Below, piece after piece: positions 46,550 to 55,541 of a DNA stretch of 64,000 nucleotides. The notes below the pieces were generated by a model. That model saw only the letters and a program-made list of their open reading frames with translations. It ran no database searches and was not told where the DNA came from. The number at the start of each line of letters is the position of its first letter. The stretch's first letter is position 1. The DNA is from Siminovitchia terrae (GTDB taxonomy: Bacteria > Bacillota > Bacilli > Bacillales > Bacillaceae_C). The position numbers were made by a program, and so were the translations under genes. Where the stretch lies: NCBI RefSeq assembly GCF_003605405.2, contig NZ_QYTW02000003.1, positions 1 to 64,000 on the forward strand, given 5' to 3'.

Positions 46550-47992
46550 CTAGCGTAGATCAAGCGAAATAGTTTTTAAATCTGACATTTCATTGATAGA
46601 GTATTTTCCGCCAATTCTTCCTACACCACTTGCTTTTCCAGCTACTCCTCCGAATGGAACGTGCGACTCCCAGTAGTTGCTGCTATCATTGATATTCACG
46701 ATTCCGGCCCTTAAGTTTTCAGCAAAATACATAGAATCTTTTAAATTGCTTGTAAACACAGAGGAAACTAGTCCCCAATTATTACGCGCAGCGATTTCCA
46801 CCGCTTCTTCATGTGTAGAAAATGACATTACAGGTGCTACGGGACCAAACGTTTCTTCCTTATTATATAAGCACTCTTCGGTTACCCCAACAATGACTGT
46901 TGGCTCAAAGAATAAATCGCTTGTTTTATTTGCTGCCCGTTTACCACCAATGAGTATTTTCGCTCCTTTATCCAGGCAATCTTTGGCATGTATATCATTT
47001 TTTAATGTCACAGGTTCATTATTTAAAGGCCCCATTGTTGTACGCTGGTCGAATGGATCACCAATGATAATTTCCTTTGCATGATTGACTAGTTTGGCAA
47101 CAAATTCATCATGAACATCACGATGAATCAAAATCCGTTCGGTTGCAGAACAAACCTGACCGGCATTATAGAAACACCCACTTGCAATCATACGTGCTGC
47201 GTGATCCAGATCGGCATCTTTCAGCACGATCGTAGGACCATTTCCGCCCAATTCAAGAAGCATCGGCTTTCCTGCGCCTCGAACAGCAATTTGGTGGCCA
47301 GTTGCTGTACTTCCAGTAAACCCGATTGCATCAGTGCCTGGATTTGCCACGATTTCGTCTCCAACAACGGCCCCTTTGCCTGTTACTAGATTGAGAACTC
47401 CTACGGGAACGCCAGCTTCCTCAAAACATTCCGCCAGTCTGATCGCACATAAGGAAGTAGTTGGTGCTGGAACCCAGACGATAGCATTGCCGGCAGCCAA
47501 ACCAGGAGCAAGGTATTCTGCCGCGACCATAAATGGAAAGTTCCATGGAGTGATGATGGCGTATACTCCCTTTGGCTGCCGAATTGTCAAAACTCTTTTA
47601 TTCCTGTCTTCTACTGGAATCACAGAGGTCTCTAGCCACTTGATTTGTTCGGCTGCGTCTGCGAACGCCATAACCGTGCCATCGATTTCATCGAGTGCTT
47701 CGGAATAGTACGGCTTTCCCTGTTCCAGTGTTAAGACTCGTGCCAAATCCTCTCTCCTACGCGAGATGACCTCTGCAATAGATACAAGCAATTTTGAGCG
47801 ATCCCATACAGACATTCTTGAAATTTGTTCAAAGCCTTGGCGTGCGGATTGAATTGCCATACGTGCATCTTTCCGAACTCCTTCCGGAATACTCGCAATT
47901 GCTTGTCCAGTTGCCGGATTAACGCTTTCAAAATAGTTACCAGATACTGAATCTACCCATTCCCCACCTATAAACATTTTTTCTGTTTTCAT
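46550..47992 (-). CDS. Aldehyde dehydrogenase family protein
   Basis: 480 residues. NAD(P)-dependent oxidation of an aldehyde. TPWNFPFM near 148, the catalytic Glu in LELGGNGP near 247, the catalytic Cys in NAGQVCSATERI near 281, and EETFGPV near 380. Closest in style to succinate-semialdehyde, lactaldehyde or glycolaldehyde dehydrogenases; substrate is not fixed by sequence. It follows the Gfo/Idh/MocA gene by 11 bases, so the two probably serve a sugar or polyol pathway together. Confidence 0.93.
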   Translation of the reverse strand: MKTEKMFIGGEWVDSVSGNYFESVNPATGQAIASIPEGVRKDARMAIQSARQGFEQISRMSVWDRSKLLVSIAEVISRRREDLARVLTLEQGKPYYSEALDEIDGTVMAFADAAEQIKWLETSVIPVEDRNKRVLTIRQPKGVYAIITPWNFPFMVAAEYLAPGLAAGNAIVWVPAPTTSLCAIRLAECFEEAGVPVGVLNLVTGKGAVVGDEIVANPGTDAIGFTGSTATGHQIAVRGAGKPMLLELGGNGPTIVLKDADLDHAARMIASGCFYNAGQVCSATERILIHRDVHDEFVAKLVNHAKEIIIGDPFDQRTTMGPLNNEPVTLKNDIHAKDCLDKGAKILIGGKRAANKTSDLFFEPTVIVGVTEECLYNKEETFGPVAPVMSFSTHEEAVEIAARNNWGLVSSVFTSNLKDSMYFAENLRAGIVNINDSSNYWESHVPFGGVAGKASGVGRIGGKYSINEMSDLKTISLDLR

Positions 47993-48003
47993 ATGGATAC
48001 CCC

Positions 48004-48990
48004 CTACAATTTTACTTGGACAGGAAGTCCTTCCTTGCTAGACTTTTCTGCAGCAATCATAATTTTCAAGGCGTCAACCCCAGCCTGTCCTCCTGCATAC
48101 GGAGACTCATCAGTCAAAATACATTTGATAAAATGGTCAGCTTCAATGTGATATCCATTATCGAGTGTCAGCTCAGGATAATCGCAATACGTATTCGTTG
48201 CGACGTTAAGCTGTTGGCCTCCTAGATTTACGTGAGCACTACCCTTAGTTCCATTTACGTAACATTCCATTTCCAGCAAATTTTTGTTTCCCTCAGGTTC
48301 ATTCCATGTTACTTGCAAAGCAGCTGTTGCACCACTTTTCCACTTGATAATGTTCCAGTAATAGTCGGCCACGCCTAATTTATCGAATATTTCAAAATTA
48401 CCGCTTGTAGAATAAACAGTGTCTACATCACGTCCAAAAATCGATAACAGAAAATCAATATCATGAACTCCCAAATACTCATTCACACTGCAACGCCCAT
48501 TTAAGCGATATCCTTCTGATTTTCTAACTGCTCTTCTTGAATAGGCATTGATGGGAAGTCCTAATTCCCCCTTCTGGAATTGCTGTTGAATATGTGCATA
48601 TTCTGGAATATAGCGCAGCGTCATCCCCAGCATCAATTTCACGTTTGCAGTATTTACAGCATGTATGATTGCCTCTGCATCTTCAACTGTCGTAGCAATT
48701 GGCTTTTCTAATAAAATATCAACACCTGCACGAGCAGCTATTAAAACTGGTTCACGATGATATTGATCAGGAGTAGCGATGACGACCCCATCCAACGGAC
48801 ATTTCTCATGCATTTCTAACTGATTTGAATATACTTCGGGAATTCCATAAGTAGCTTGCATTTCTCTTAATCTACTTTCATTCATATCACAGATAGCAAC
48901 TACTTCACAAAGAGGATGTTTATTAAATGCCTGTATATGCACCTCGCCAATCAGTCCTGTTCCAATAATACCAATGCGTACTTTCTTCAT
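48004..48990 (-). CDS. Gfo/Idh/MocA family oxidoreductase
   Basis: 328 residues, inositol-2-dehydrogenase-like. Rossmann motif IGIIGTGLIGEVH (residues 6-18), the EKP box in DILLEKPIATT near 91-101, and a conserved EYLGVHDIDFL with the catalytic Asp/His region near 170-180. Acts on sugars or inositols with NAD(P). First gene of a two-gene unit with the aldehyde dehydrogenase. GAGAGGTTTTAGTC precedes the ATG. Confidence 0.92.
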   Translation of the reverse strand: MKKVRIGIIGTGLIGEVHIQAFNKHPLCEVVAICDMNESRLREMQATYGIPEVYSNQLEMHEKCPLDGVVIATPDQYHREPVLIAARAGVDILLEKPIATTVEDAEAIIHAVNTANVKLMLGMTLRYIPEYAHIQQQFQKGELGLPINAYSRRAVRKSEGYRLNGRCSVNEYLGVHDIDFLLSIFGRDVDTVYSTSGNFEIFDKLGVADYYWNIIKWKSGATAALQVTWNEPEGNKNLLEMECYVNGTKGSAHVNLGGQQLNVATNTYCDYPELTLDNGYHIEADHFIKCILTDESPYAGGQAGVDALKIMIAAEKSSKEGLPVQVKL

Positions 48991-49087
48991 GACTAAAACC
49001 TCTCCTTTATTTATTATTTATGAAATATTCATCCTAATGAGACCTTCAGTTCTGCCCTTTCTCTTTCATTAACCCGCAAGTGATTGT

Positions 49088-49345
49088 CTATACATTTTTG
49101 TTAAGCGAAGGTATATCAAATCGGGTGAGATAAGCCAGAAGCCGACCATTAGTAATGAATGAATATTTATCAAAAATGATAAGTAAAAAAGCACCTAACC
49201 TATAAGTGAGAGAATTATGTATAAGATTACGTCCTTTCCAGAATCTTCTTTTATTCAAAGAATAGTGTGATATAAAGGACAATTTTACCGCTGTAAATGC
49301 AAACAATGCTCCAAAGTTAAACCATAGACCCTAAGGCAACTGTGG
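49088..49345 (-). pseudogene. Remnant of an APC-type amino-acid permease
   Basis: A minus-strand frame reads ...GFNFGALFAFTAVKLSFISHY...RRFWKGRNLI, then a hydrophobic stretch. The NFGAL-FAFT-VKLSFISHY pattern is typical of a late membrane segment in APC permeases, from memory. The protein has no N-terminal part and no start site, and the end diverges. Probably the residue of a transporter that once followed the sugar/aldehyde genes. Confidence 0.35.
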
Positions 49346-49547
49346 CAACTAACAAAAAATCTAAAATAAGTGATTGTTTGTCCCTTTTGCAGGGTTGTCC
49401 ATTTAAAGGGCTGTCATTATTCTCAATCCTTCCATTTTTTGAATCAAATGTAAGAATGGCATCCGTGCTTCATTTGTTCCTCTTCTCCCCCTTTACATGT
49501 GTGGGATTCGAAGGAGTCACAACGTTAGCAGAAGAAACAGATCCCTT

Positions 49548-49742
49548 ATCAAATGCGCCTTGGCGTATTTGCGCCCAGATTTTATCAAGCTCCGCTCGAT
49601 AAATTTCCTCTGAAAATCTGTGGCATCCGCCGGAGGCTTTGACTTTATTCAGCCGGGGTTTGAACCCCTACTGAATGGAATACCAATAGGCTTTCATCTC
49701 ACCACTTACAGAAGTGGGAGATTTCTGCTGAATGAAGTTAAA
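49548..49742 (+). repeat. R1 repeat copy
   Basis: Complete copy. One stem base differs (TTTATCAAGC), leaving a mismatch in the second palindrome. Confidence 0.93.
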
Positions 49743-49999
49743 TGTTCATCATTTTTCTATTATCACAATTGTAAGTATACTCAGGGTAAAATCTCGGCAA
49801 ATTTTAATGTTTTGCTATTGTCTCTATTCTTGAACTAAATGGCCACAAAAGAGGCTAATCTGGTTCCCACCCAAATCTTTACAAAAAAGAAGTACCTTGA
49901 CCTTCTCCCTATCCATACGACCGACTGTATGGTAATGCTACAACTGTTTTTACGAAATTGCAAGATAATTTTTTATTACCTACATCAAATATTCATAGA

Positions 50000-50028
50000 T
50001 TGACTTTTGACATAAACTTATGTATAAG
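50000..50028 (+). promoter_or_regulatory. Promoter with palindrome for the TetR gene
   Basis: TTGACT (50000-50005) and TATAAG (50023-50028) with a 17-base spacer. The spacer carries ACATAA-AC-TTATGT (50010-50023), a likely autoregulatory operator. Confidence 0.6.
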
Positions 50029-50063
50029 GATTACAAGGTGATATTACTTTTCAGGGGGACATC

Positions 50064-50660
50064 ATGACATCTAAACTAATTATAGAAGCTGCTCTAAAAT
50101 TATTTACTCAACATGGTTACGAGGGTGCCTCCTTGGCAGATATCGCCAAAGAAGTGGGCATTCATAAGTCTTCCATTTATACACATTTCCAAAAAAAGGA
50201 AGATCTTTTCTTTGCTGTGTTTGATTATGCCATGTCAGATTATCGTGAACACCTTAAACAATTGCTTAATACAATACAATATGACTCTATTGAAGACATT
50301 CTGTATAAAATATTGTGTAACGTTGGTCAGTACTACAATCACAGCGCAGAGAAAGTAGTATTTCAAAAAAGGTTTCTTCTCTTTCCACCGATCTCTTTAC
50401 AAGACGAATTGAAAAATAGGTTTGCTTCTTTCGATGATTCATTAATTCAAATTTTATTTTCAATTTTTAAAGAAAGACTTCCAAAATCTGAGTTCCAATC
50501 CCAAGAAGTAAAAGACTGGTTAAATGCATATTCATGTGTGTTGGATGGTCTTTTTTCACATATGGTGTACTATGGAAATGTAGGTTTTGATGAAAAAGTT
50601 TCTAGCGTTTGGAATCTTTTTTGGGGAGGTATTCAACACTCTACCCTTCTGCGAAAATAA
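50064..50660 (+). CDS. TetR/AcrR family transcriptional regulator
   Basis: 198 residues. N-terminal HTH with EGASLADIAKEVGIHKSSIY (about 21-40), where the recognition helix is KSSIYTHFQ. The ligand domain is not classified. SD AGGGGGACATC before the ATG, a promoter with an internal palindrome upstream, and a strong terminator after the stop. It is monocistronic; no adjacent efflux gene is visible, so the target is unknown. It may be a leftover of a lost resistance cassette. Confidence 0.88.
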   Translation: MTSKLIIEAALKLFTQHGYEGASLADIAKEVGIHKSSIYTHFQKKEDLFFAVFDYAMSDYREHLKQLLNTIQYDSIEDILYKILCNVGQYYNHSAEKVVFQKRFLLFPPISLQDELKNRFASFDDSLIQILFSIFKERLPKSEFQSQEVKDWLNAYSCVLDGLFSHMVYYGNVGFDEKVSSVWNLFWGGIQHSTLLRK

Positions 50661-50695
50661 AAACTATCTTTAAATTCTAATAATTCAAGACAAAG

Positions 50696-50741
50696 AAATA
50701 AGATTTGATAATTCAGTTTATTGATTTATCAAATCTTATTT
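50696..50741 (+). terminator. TetR gene terminator
   Basis: AAATAAGATTTGATAA/TTATCAAATCTTATTT perfect 16-base stem followed by TTT. Confidence 0.85.
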
Positions 50742-50790
50742 TTATTGTTCATTACAAGCTAAACGGTTATATATTGTCTCGTTGTTATCG

Positions 50791-50928
50791 TTAATAACTT
50801 AGTTTTGTATGTGCAACGCAATAATCTTGATAGAGTTTGAGCCGTGTAAACACATCATCCTCTTCAATTATTTGTTCTTTATCATTTAGATATTGAATAC
50901 ATCCAACGATAATGAATAAAGCAATCAT
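50791..50928 (-). CDS. Possible 45-residue ORF
   Basis: An ATG two bases after a GAAGAGGAT sequence opens 45 codons (MIALFIIVGCIQYLND, then an acidic/charged end HTKLSY). The composition is protein-like: a short hydrophobic start, then a charged helix. The SD spacing is too short, so it may instead be a fragment of a larger lost gene. Not recognised. The rest of the gap 50745-51150 shows no other candidate. Confidence 0.28.
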   Translation of the reverse strand: MIALFIIVGCIQYLNDKEQIIEEDDVFTRLKLYQDYCVAHTKLSY

Positions 50929-51150
50929 ATCCTCTTCCCTGTTAAATAGAACAGAAAACTATCCCTTAATAAGCAAATTGTCGTTATTACACAGGTATTA
51001 TTGTAAATAATTGCTAAATAGCTTGAGCCATCTTTGATTAGTGATTCGCATTCGCGGCTCTAAATAAGAAAAATACTTAAACAGAATATTCATTCTCTAT
51101 TAAAAGAGAATTCTTTATAAAATACTTTTAGTACAAAAGAATAAAAAAGC

Positions 51151-51175
51151 AGCGGTTATCGCCGCATCAACCGCT
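51151..51175 (-). terminator. Thioredoxin gene terminator
   Basis: AGCGGTT/AACCGCT stem with GCTTTTTTATTC following on the minus strand. Confidence 0.8.
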
Positions 51176-51226
51176 ACTTTGTTTCAATCATATTTCATAA
51201 CACACGTTGGCACTTGTGCATTTATT

Positions 51227-51547
51227 TTATAGTTCAGATTCGACAATCATTTTTAGTTTCTCATATGGAACGTATCCAACAAGAGGATCTTTAATGTTGT
51301 TATTAATAATTATACGAGTATGTGGAATTCCCATGACACCATATTGTGCAGCTAAATCTGGTCCTTCATCGACATCTACTTTGAGAATTTGTACTTTATC
51401 TCCTAATTCTTCATCAAGTTGTTCAAGAACCGGAATTAACATTCTACAAGGACCACACCATTTGGCCCAAAAATTTAATAATACAGGTTTACCTCCGTTT
51501 AAATGCGGTTCGATTTCATTATTTGATGTGACATGTAAAATAGCCAT
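51227..51547 (-). CDS. Thioredoxin
   Basis: 106 residues. FWAKWCGPCRM (about 27-37) is the classic redox-active WCGPC, and the cis-Pro loop is GIPHTRI near 77. Likely a partner of the thioredoxin-reductase-like flavoprotein encoded 270 bases upstream. The start is the ATG preceded by AAAGGAGATAAAAAG. An upstream open frame continues through the R1 repeat and would add 72 repeat-derived residues; it is rejected. Because R1 sits between the two genes, the operon mRNA would carry the repeat just before this SD. Confidence 0.93.
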   Translation of the reverse strand: MAILHVTSNNEIEPHLNGGKPVLLNFWAKWCGPCRMLIPVLEQLDEELGDKVQILKVDVDEGPDLAAQYGVMGIPHTRIIINNNIKDPLVGYVPYEKLKMIVESEL

Positions 51548-51565
51548 CTTTTTATCTCCTTTATT

Positions 51566-51760
51566 ATCATATGCGCCTTGGCGTATTTGCGCCCGGATTT
51601 TATCGAGCTCCGCTCGATAAATTTCCCCTAAAAATTTGTGGCATCCGCCGGAGGCTTTGACTTTATTCAGCCGGGGTTTGAACCCCCACTGAATGGAATA
51701 CCAATATGCATTCACCTCACCACATACAGAAGTGAGAGATTTCTGCTGAATGAAATTAAA
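51566..51760 (+). repeat. R1 repeat copy between trxB-like and trx
   Basis: Complete copy (left end ATCATATGCGCC) that ends 19 bases before the thioredoxin start codon. It has AAATTTGTGG for AAATCTGTGG. Confidence 0.93.
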
Positions 51761-51813
51761 CATTAAAGATCTATAAAGTCCTTGATTAGAGTGACAAAAA
51801 TCCTCTTTTGAAG

Positions 51814-52725
51814 CTAAAACCTTTCTATTGCCATATCTCCATTCATTGCAACGGCTGCTTTGTTTCCTTCTGACGCTGCAATAACAAGTGAAGAAGCACT
51901 CATTCCTGCTGTTTCACCGGCTGCATAAAGATTTTTTACTGATGTTCGACCACCATCATCTAACACAATCGTACCATTTTTTTGTAATTCACATCCTAGT
52001 GTTTCAGCAAATTGATTTGAGCGTATAAATGACGGAGCAACAAATCCGAATGAAATTTCAATTTTTAAATTTGATTCAAATTCTACATTTGTTAAATATC
52101 CATCTACATTATTTATCCGTTTAATTGGATCGTTCACGACTGTTATATCATTTCTTGCTAATTCCTCCATAGCATCCGAAGATATTGCTGTACCATTTGT
52201 AGCAAGAACTAAATCATTTGACCAGTGATATAGTAGTTTACTTAGGTGTAGAGCGCTATCCTCATTTTCTGCAATGATAAGAAGCTTTTTATTACTTAAT
52301 TCCCAACCGTCACAATAAGGACAACTAAAGAGACTCTTGCCATAACATTGTTTGACATTTGGAATATCAGGAAACACTTCTTGAATACCTGTTGCGAGTA
52401 ATACTTTTTCGGCTACAAATATTGTGTTATCTGAGGTCGTAACTTTAAACGAGCCATTCGGCAATTTAACAATATTTGAAACTGTTGTTTGGAAATGTTG
52501 CACATAAGGATATTTTTTTAATTCATTTAGGCTAAGTTCACGAAATTCTGCTGGCTTAATACCATCACGTGTTAGAAATCCATGTGATTCTTGTGTCTTT
52601 CGATTTCTATTTGTATTGTTGTCAAAAAGAGCAACGCTTCTACGTGCTCTACCTAACACTAGGCTTGCATTTAGTCCTGCTGGACCAGCGCCAATAATGG
52701 CACAATCAATCATTGCTAGTTCCAT
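51814..52725 (-). CDS. Thioredoxin-reductase-like flavoprotein
   Basis: 303 residues. FAD site AIIGAGPAGLNASL (residues 9-22), the redox CPYCDGWE near 130 (CxxC of the TrxB class), and a C-terminal AAGETAGMSASSLVIAAS FAD contact. The NADPH-binding GxGxxA/G motif is weak (IIAENEDSALHL near 149), so it may use another donor, as in ferredoxin- or YumC-related enzymes. The ATG follows AGGAGG with a ten-base gap. The order is Rrf2 gene (same strand, 400 bases upstream), this gene, R1, thioredoxin: a small redox unit. Confidence 0.88.
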   Translation of the reverse strand: MELAMIDCAIIGAGPAGLNASLVLGRARRSVALFDNNTNRNRKTQESHGFLTRDGIKPAEFRELSLNELKKYPYVQHFQTTVSNIVKLPNGSFKVTTSDNTIFVAEKVLLATGIQEVFPDIPNVKQCYGKSLFSCPYCDGWELSNKKLLIIAENEDSALHLSKLLYHWSNDLVLATNGTAISSDAMEELARNDITVVNDPIKRINNVDGYLTNVEFESNLKIEISFGFVAPSFIRSNQFAETLGCELQKNGTIVLDDGGRTSVKNLYAAGETAGMSASSLVIAASEGNKAAVAMNGDMAIERF

Positions 52726-53142
52726 TTCGAATAATCCTCCTAAAATATTGTTTTATTTGTAGGTCTATTTGGAGCAACACGATTATAATAACCCTAAACT
52801 ATAATCCCTTCCTCACCCCCTTAAGTTTTCAAAAAAGAGAGAGTAAAGACACTCATCCCCTTAATGAATTAAAAACAAAAGTGATACTATATTCACTTTC
52901 GCTCCTGTTGCATTATAGGTTCCGCTATTCTGAATAAAGTGCCTATCAAATTTGCCAAGGTGACGCTGCCTATTTGGTAAAATATATAAATTAATTATTC
53001 GAGGCAAGAGGGGCGATCATAGTCTATCACTTAGGTTATTTCTGGTTCTTTGATTTATCATCGGGCTTTAAAACAAAAGGATATAAAAGACTCCTAATAT
53101 CTATGATTGCCACAAAAAATAATTGTGGGTGATAAACCCACT
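52726..53142. other. Upstream region of the redox unit, no gene seen
   Basis: 416 bases. On the minus strand TATAAT near 52782 lacks a good -35, which would fit an activated or repressed promoter. No supported ORF. Confidence 0.4.
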
Positions 53143-53529
53143 TTATTTTTTTACAATATCTGATATTTTTTTATTTCTTAACTCTTCTTCCAGTTTTTCC
53201 TCAGCTGAAAGCATTACATCTTTTATTACACATTCTGGATCAGAGTATAAACAACAGTCAAACAATGACGATTTACCTTCAATTGCATGTATAATATCTA
53301 AAAATGAAATGTCTTCCCAATTATGACTAAGCGTATACCCTCCATTGGCACCTGATGAGGAATTAATCATCCCTTCCTTCACCAGTTTAGTCAATATTTT
53401 GGACAAATACGTAGGAGATACATTTTGCTTTTCTGCTAACTGTTGTACACCAATTGGATTATTTGGTGCCTCCTTTGCAAAAAATAGCATTGTGTGAAGG
53501 GCATAATTTGTAGCCTTAGAATACTTCAT
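53143..53529 (-). CDS. Rrf2 family transcriptional regulator
   Basis: 128 residues. N-terminal winged helix with YALHTMLFFAKE and the recognition region NVSPTYLSKILTKLVKEGMI (about 34-53), a wing GGYTL, and a cysteine cluster CCLYSDPEC (about 94-102) as in Rrf2 proteins that bind Fe-S or sense redox stress. This points to nitric oxide, thiol or iron-sulfur sensing, and the neighbouring thioredoxin unit is the probable target. SD AAGGAGGGTG. Good promoter upstream. Confidence 0.9.
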   Translation of the reverse strand: MKYSKATNYALHTMLFFAKEAPNNPIGVQQLAEKQNVSPTYLSKILTKLVKEGMINSSSGANGGYTLSHNWEDISFLDIIHAIEGKSSLFDCCLYSDPECVIKDVMLSAEEKLEEELRNKKISDIVKK

Positions 53530-53565
53530 GATTTAAACACCCTCCTTAAAAGACTTTGTGTGTCT

Positions 53566-53595
53566 ATAATAACCTTCATTATTTCCTAATGTCAA
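53566..53595 (-). promoter_or_regulatory. Promoter of the Rrf2 gene
   Basis: TTGACA (53590-53595) and TATTAT (53566-53571) on the minus strand, 18 bases apart. Confidence 0.65.
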
Positions 53596-53651
53596 TATTT
53601 TTATGTGTATTTTTCTTTAAGTCCAAATTTGTGTTAAAGTGAAGCTTACAC

Positions 53652-53846
53652 ATCAAATACGCCTTGGCGTATTTGCGCCCAGATTTTATCGAGCTCCGCT
53701 CGATAAATTTCCTCTGAAAATCTGAGGCATCCGCCGGAGGCTTTAACTTTATTCAGCCTAGGTTTGAACCCCCGCTGAATTGAATACCAACTTGCATTCA
53801 TCTCACCCCTTACAGAAGTAGGAGACTTCTGCTGAATGAAGTTAAA
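53652..53846 (+). repeat. R1 repeat copy
   Basis: Complete copy with some drift (ATCAAATACG, AATCTGAGG, CAGCCTAGG). It lies between divergent genes. Confidence 0.92.
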
Positions 53847-53894
53847 TTGACGAATTATTCCGTTTAATTCGTTTTGAAAGAGAGTTCATAACTT

Positions 53895-54377
53895 ATGAGT
53901 ATCACAATTGAACAAGTAGATTATGATAAAAAAACTGCTTTGAGACATCTCCTTGAATTGTACAACTACGAGTTTAGTGAATTTACCAATGATGATGTAA
54001 ATGAGTTTGGTTTATATGACTATAAGTATTTAGATAATTATTGGAATGAACCGACTAGATTCCCATTCTTTATTAAAGTTGATGGTAAATATGCTGGATT
54101 TGCTTTAATAAGAAAGGTTACGACTGATACTGGTATTTATTATTCAATGGCCGAGTTTATTGTGATGAAAAAATATAGAAAAATGGGGGTCGGTAAAACA
54201 GCTTCTTTCATTCTATTTAATAAATATAAAGTGGACTGGCAAGTGTCCGTTATACAGGAAAATAACCCTGCTAAAGAGTTTTGGAAAAAAAGCATATGCA
54301 ATTATACAAATGGTCATTATAGGGAGTATATAAACGAAGAAGGAGACACTGTATTTTCGTTTAAAGCTATTCAATAG
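53895..54377 (+). CDS. GNAT family N-acetyltransferase
   Basis: 160 residues. The acetyl-CoA-binding motif A is in EFIVMKKYRKMGVGKTASFILF (about 89-110, RxxGVG pattern), and a C-terminal EFWKKSI segment is typical. Substrate unknown. SD AAGAGAGTTCATAACTT is modest. It stands between an R1 copy and the attenuator-like leader of the EamA gene. Confidence 0.85.
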   Translation: MSITIEQVDYDKKTALRHLLELYNYEFSEFTNDDVNEFGLYDYKYLDNYWNEPTRFPFFIKVDGKYAGFALIRKVTTDTGIYYSMAEFIVMKKYRKMGVGKTASFILFNKYKVDWQVSVIQENNPAKEFWKKSICNYTNGHYREYINEEGDTVFSFKAIQ

Positions 54378-54452
54378 TTGTCAAAATTTTTCTTTATGGA
54401 TAAAAATTGAGCAGTATAATGATCAAATAACAGCATACAAGGAGGGATATTT

Positions 54453-54494
54453 ATGTTTCGATCAATTTCACCCCCAAAAATGTCTGCACAGTAG
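54453..54494 (+). CDS. Putative 13-residue leader peptide
   Basis: AAGGAGGGATATTT followed by an ATG and 13 codons (MFRSISPPKMSAQ). It has a strong ribosome site, and its stop lies inside the first hairpin arm of the region upstream of the EamA gene. Placement, length and SD strength recall attenuation leaders of resistance genes. Function is inferred. Confidence 0.45.
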   Translation: MFRSISPPKMSAQ

Positions 54495-54550
54495 AATCTA
54501 CTGTTTAGGCATTCAATAAAAGCTTGCTAATCCTTAATAGATTCTACTGT
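54488..54550 (+). promoter_or_regulatory. Alternative hairpins before the EamA gene
   Basis: ACAGTAG-AAT-CTACTGT (54488-54504) can form a local hairpin. Its first arm can also pair over 13 bases with TAGATTCTACTGT (54538-54550). Two exclusive structures overlap the leader-peptide stop, about 50 bases before the GTG start of the transporter gene. Confidence 0.5.
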
Positions 54551-54597
54551 ATATATCATTCTAACTACTATATACATGTAGAAAGTGGGATTTAGAA

Positions 54598-55467
54598 GTG
54601 AGAGAAAAATTATCTTTTATTTTATCAATGATTATCTTTGGAGCTGTAGGTGTTTTTGCAAAGTATATTCAGCTACCTTCAAGTAAAATTGCTTTATGGA
54701 TGAGTCTGATTGGCTCTAGTTTTTCACTTTTTATTTTCTTATATAAGAAAGGTAAATTTACGGGGAAAATCATTCTGAAAAATAAATGGCCTTTAATGCT
54801 TTCAAGTATTGCTTTATGCGGCAATTGGATTTTTCTTTTCCAAGCATATAAAGAGACGACTATCGCAAATGCTGCACTGAGCTACTACTTTGCGCCAGTT
54901 TTGGTTATTTTTCTATCCCCTATTATCTTAAAAGAAAGTTTATCGTTAAGAAAGATAATCTATGTTTGCTTGGCACTTGTTGGGCTGTTTTTTATTGTAC
55001 AAAACCAAACAGCTGGTGAGGGAAAACATTATGCTGGTATCCTTTATGGACTTATTGCAGCTTGTTTCTATACACTCCTCACTTTTATAAATAAATTTAT
55101 TTGTGGAATAAAAGAACCTGAAAATACAATCATTCAACTTACTTTAGCAGCGTTATTTCTTATTCCTTATATTTATGGGACAAACGGATTTAAAGTGTTG
55201 CAAATCGATATGACATCACTTCTTTTACTCATAACATTGGGCATTCTGCATGTAGGTATTGGATTCTACCTCTTCTTTTTAGGGATGAGTAATTTAAAAG
55301 GACAAAGCATCGCGATTCTAAGCTATATTGATCCACTTGCATCGTTGGTCATTTCAACTATGATCATTGGTGAAAAAATGACTATCCCACAAATTATTGG
55401 CGCCATTCTCCTGCTGGGGTCAACCTTTATGAGTGAAATGCACAAAACAAGGCACCGCATCAATTAA
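54598..55467 (+). CDS. EamA/DMT family transporter
   Basis: 289 residues with ten hydrophobic segments, in two EamA repeats (about 6-130 and 148-283; typical ALSYYFAPVLVIFLSP and LSYIDPLASLVIS). Drug/metabolite transporters export amino acids or small toxins. It begins at GTG with an AAAGTGGG ribosome site. The presence of a leader peptide with alternative hairpins suggests induction by a translation-affecting compound, which is inference. A strong terminator follows. Confidence 0.88.
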   Translation: MREKLSFILSMIIFGAVGVFAKYIQLPSSKIALWMSLIGSSFSLFIFLYKKGKFTGKIILKNKWPLMLSSIALCGNWIFLFQAYKETTIANAALSYYFAPVLVIFLSPIILKESLSLRKIIYVCLALVGLFFIVQNQTAGEGKHYAGILYGLIAACFYTLLTFINKFICGIKEPENTIIQLTLAALFLIPYIYGTNGFKVLQIDMTSLLLLITLGILHVGIGFYLFFLGMSNLKGQSIAILSYIDPLASLVISTMIIGEKMTIPQIIGAILLLGSTFMSEMHKTRHRIN

Positions 55468-55510
55468 ATAAACAAAGGGCTTCTGTACTGAACCCCAAAA
55501 GTTAAACTTC

Positions 55511-55541
55511 AATCCTAGCGGATTTTACCCCCGCTAGGATT
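55511..55541 (+). terminator. EamA gene terminator
   Basis: AATCCTAGCGG/CCGCTAGGATT stem followed by TTTCTTTTT. Confidence 0.88.

Noticed and set aside
51548-51763. R1 as a protein-coding repeat (minus frame with [16 protein letters not shown]...AELDKIRAQIRQGA in many copies)
   Set aside because: The frame stays open in several copies only because the DNA is repeated. One-base indels (extra T at 5088 copy, lost T at 56980 copy) and deletions (15537 copy) break it, there is no consistent start or SD, and the changes do not favour silent positions.
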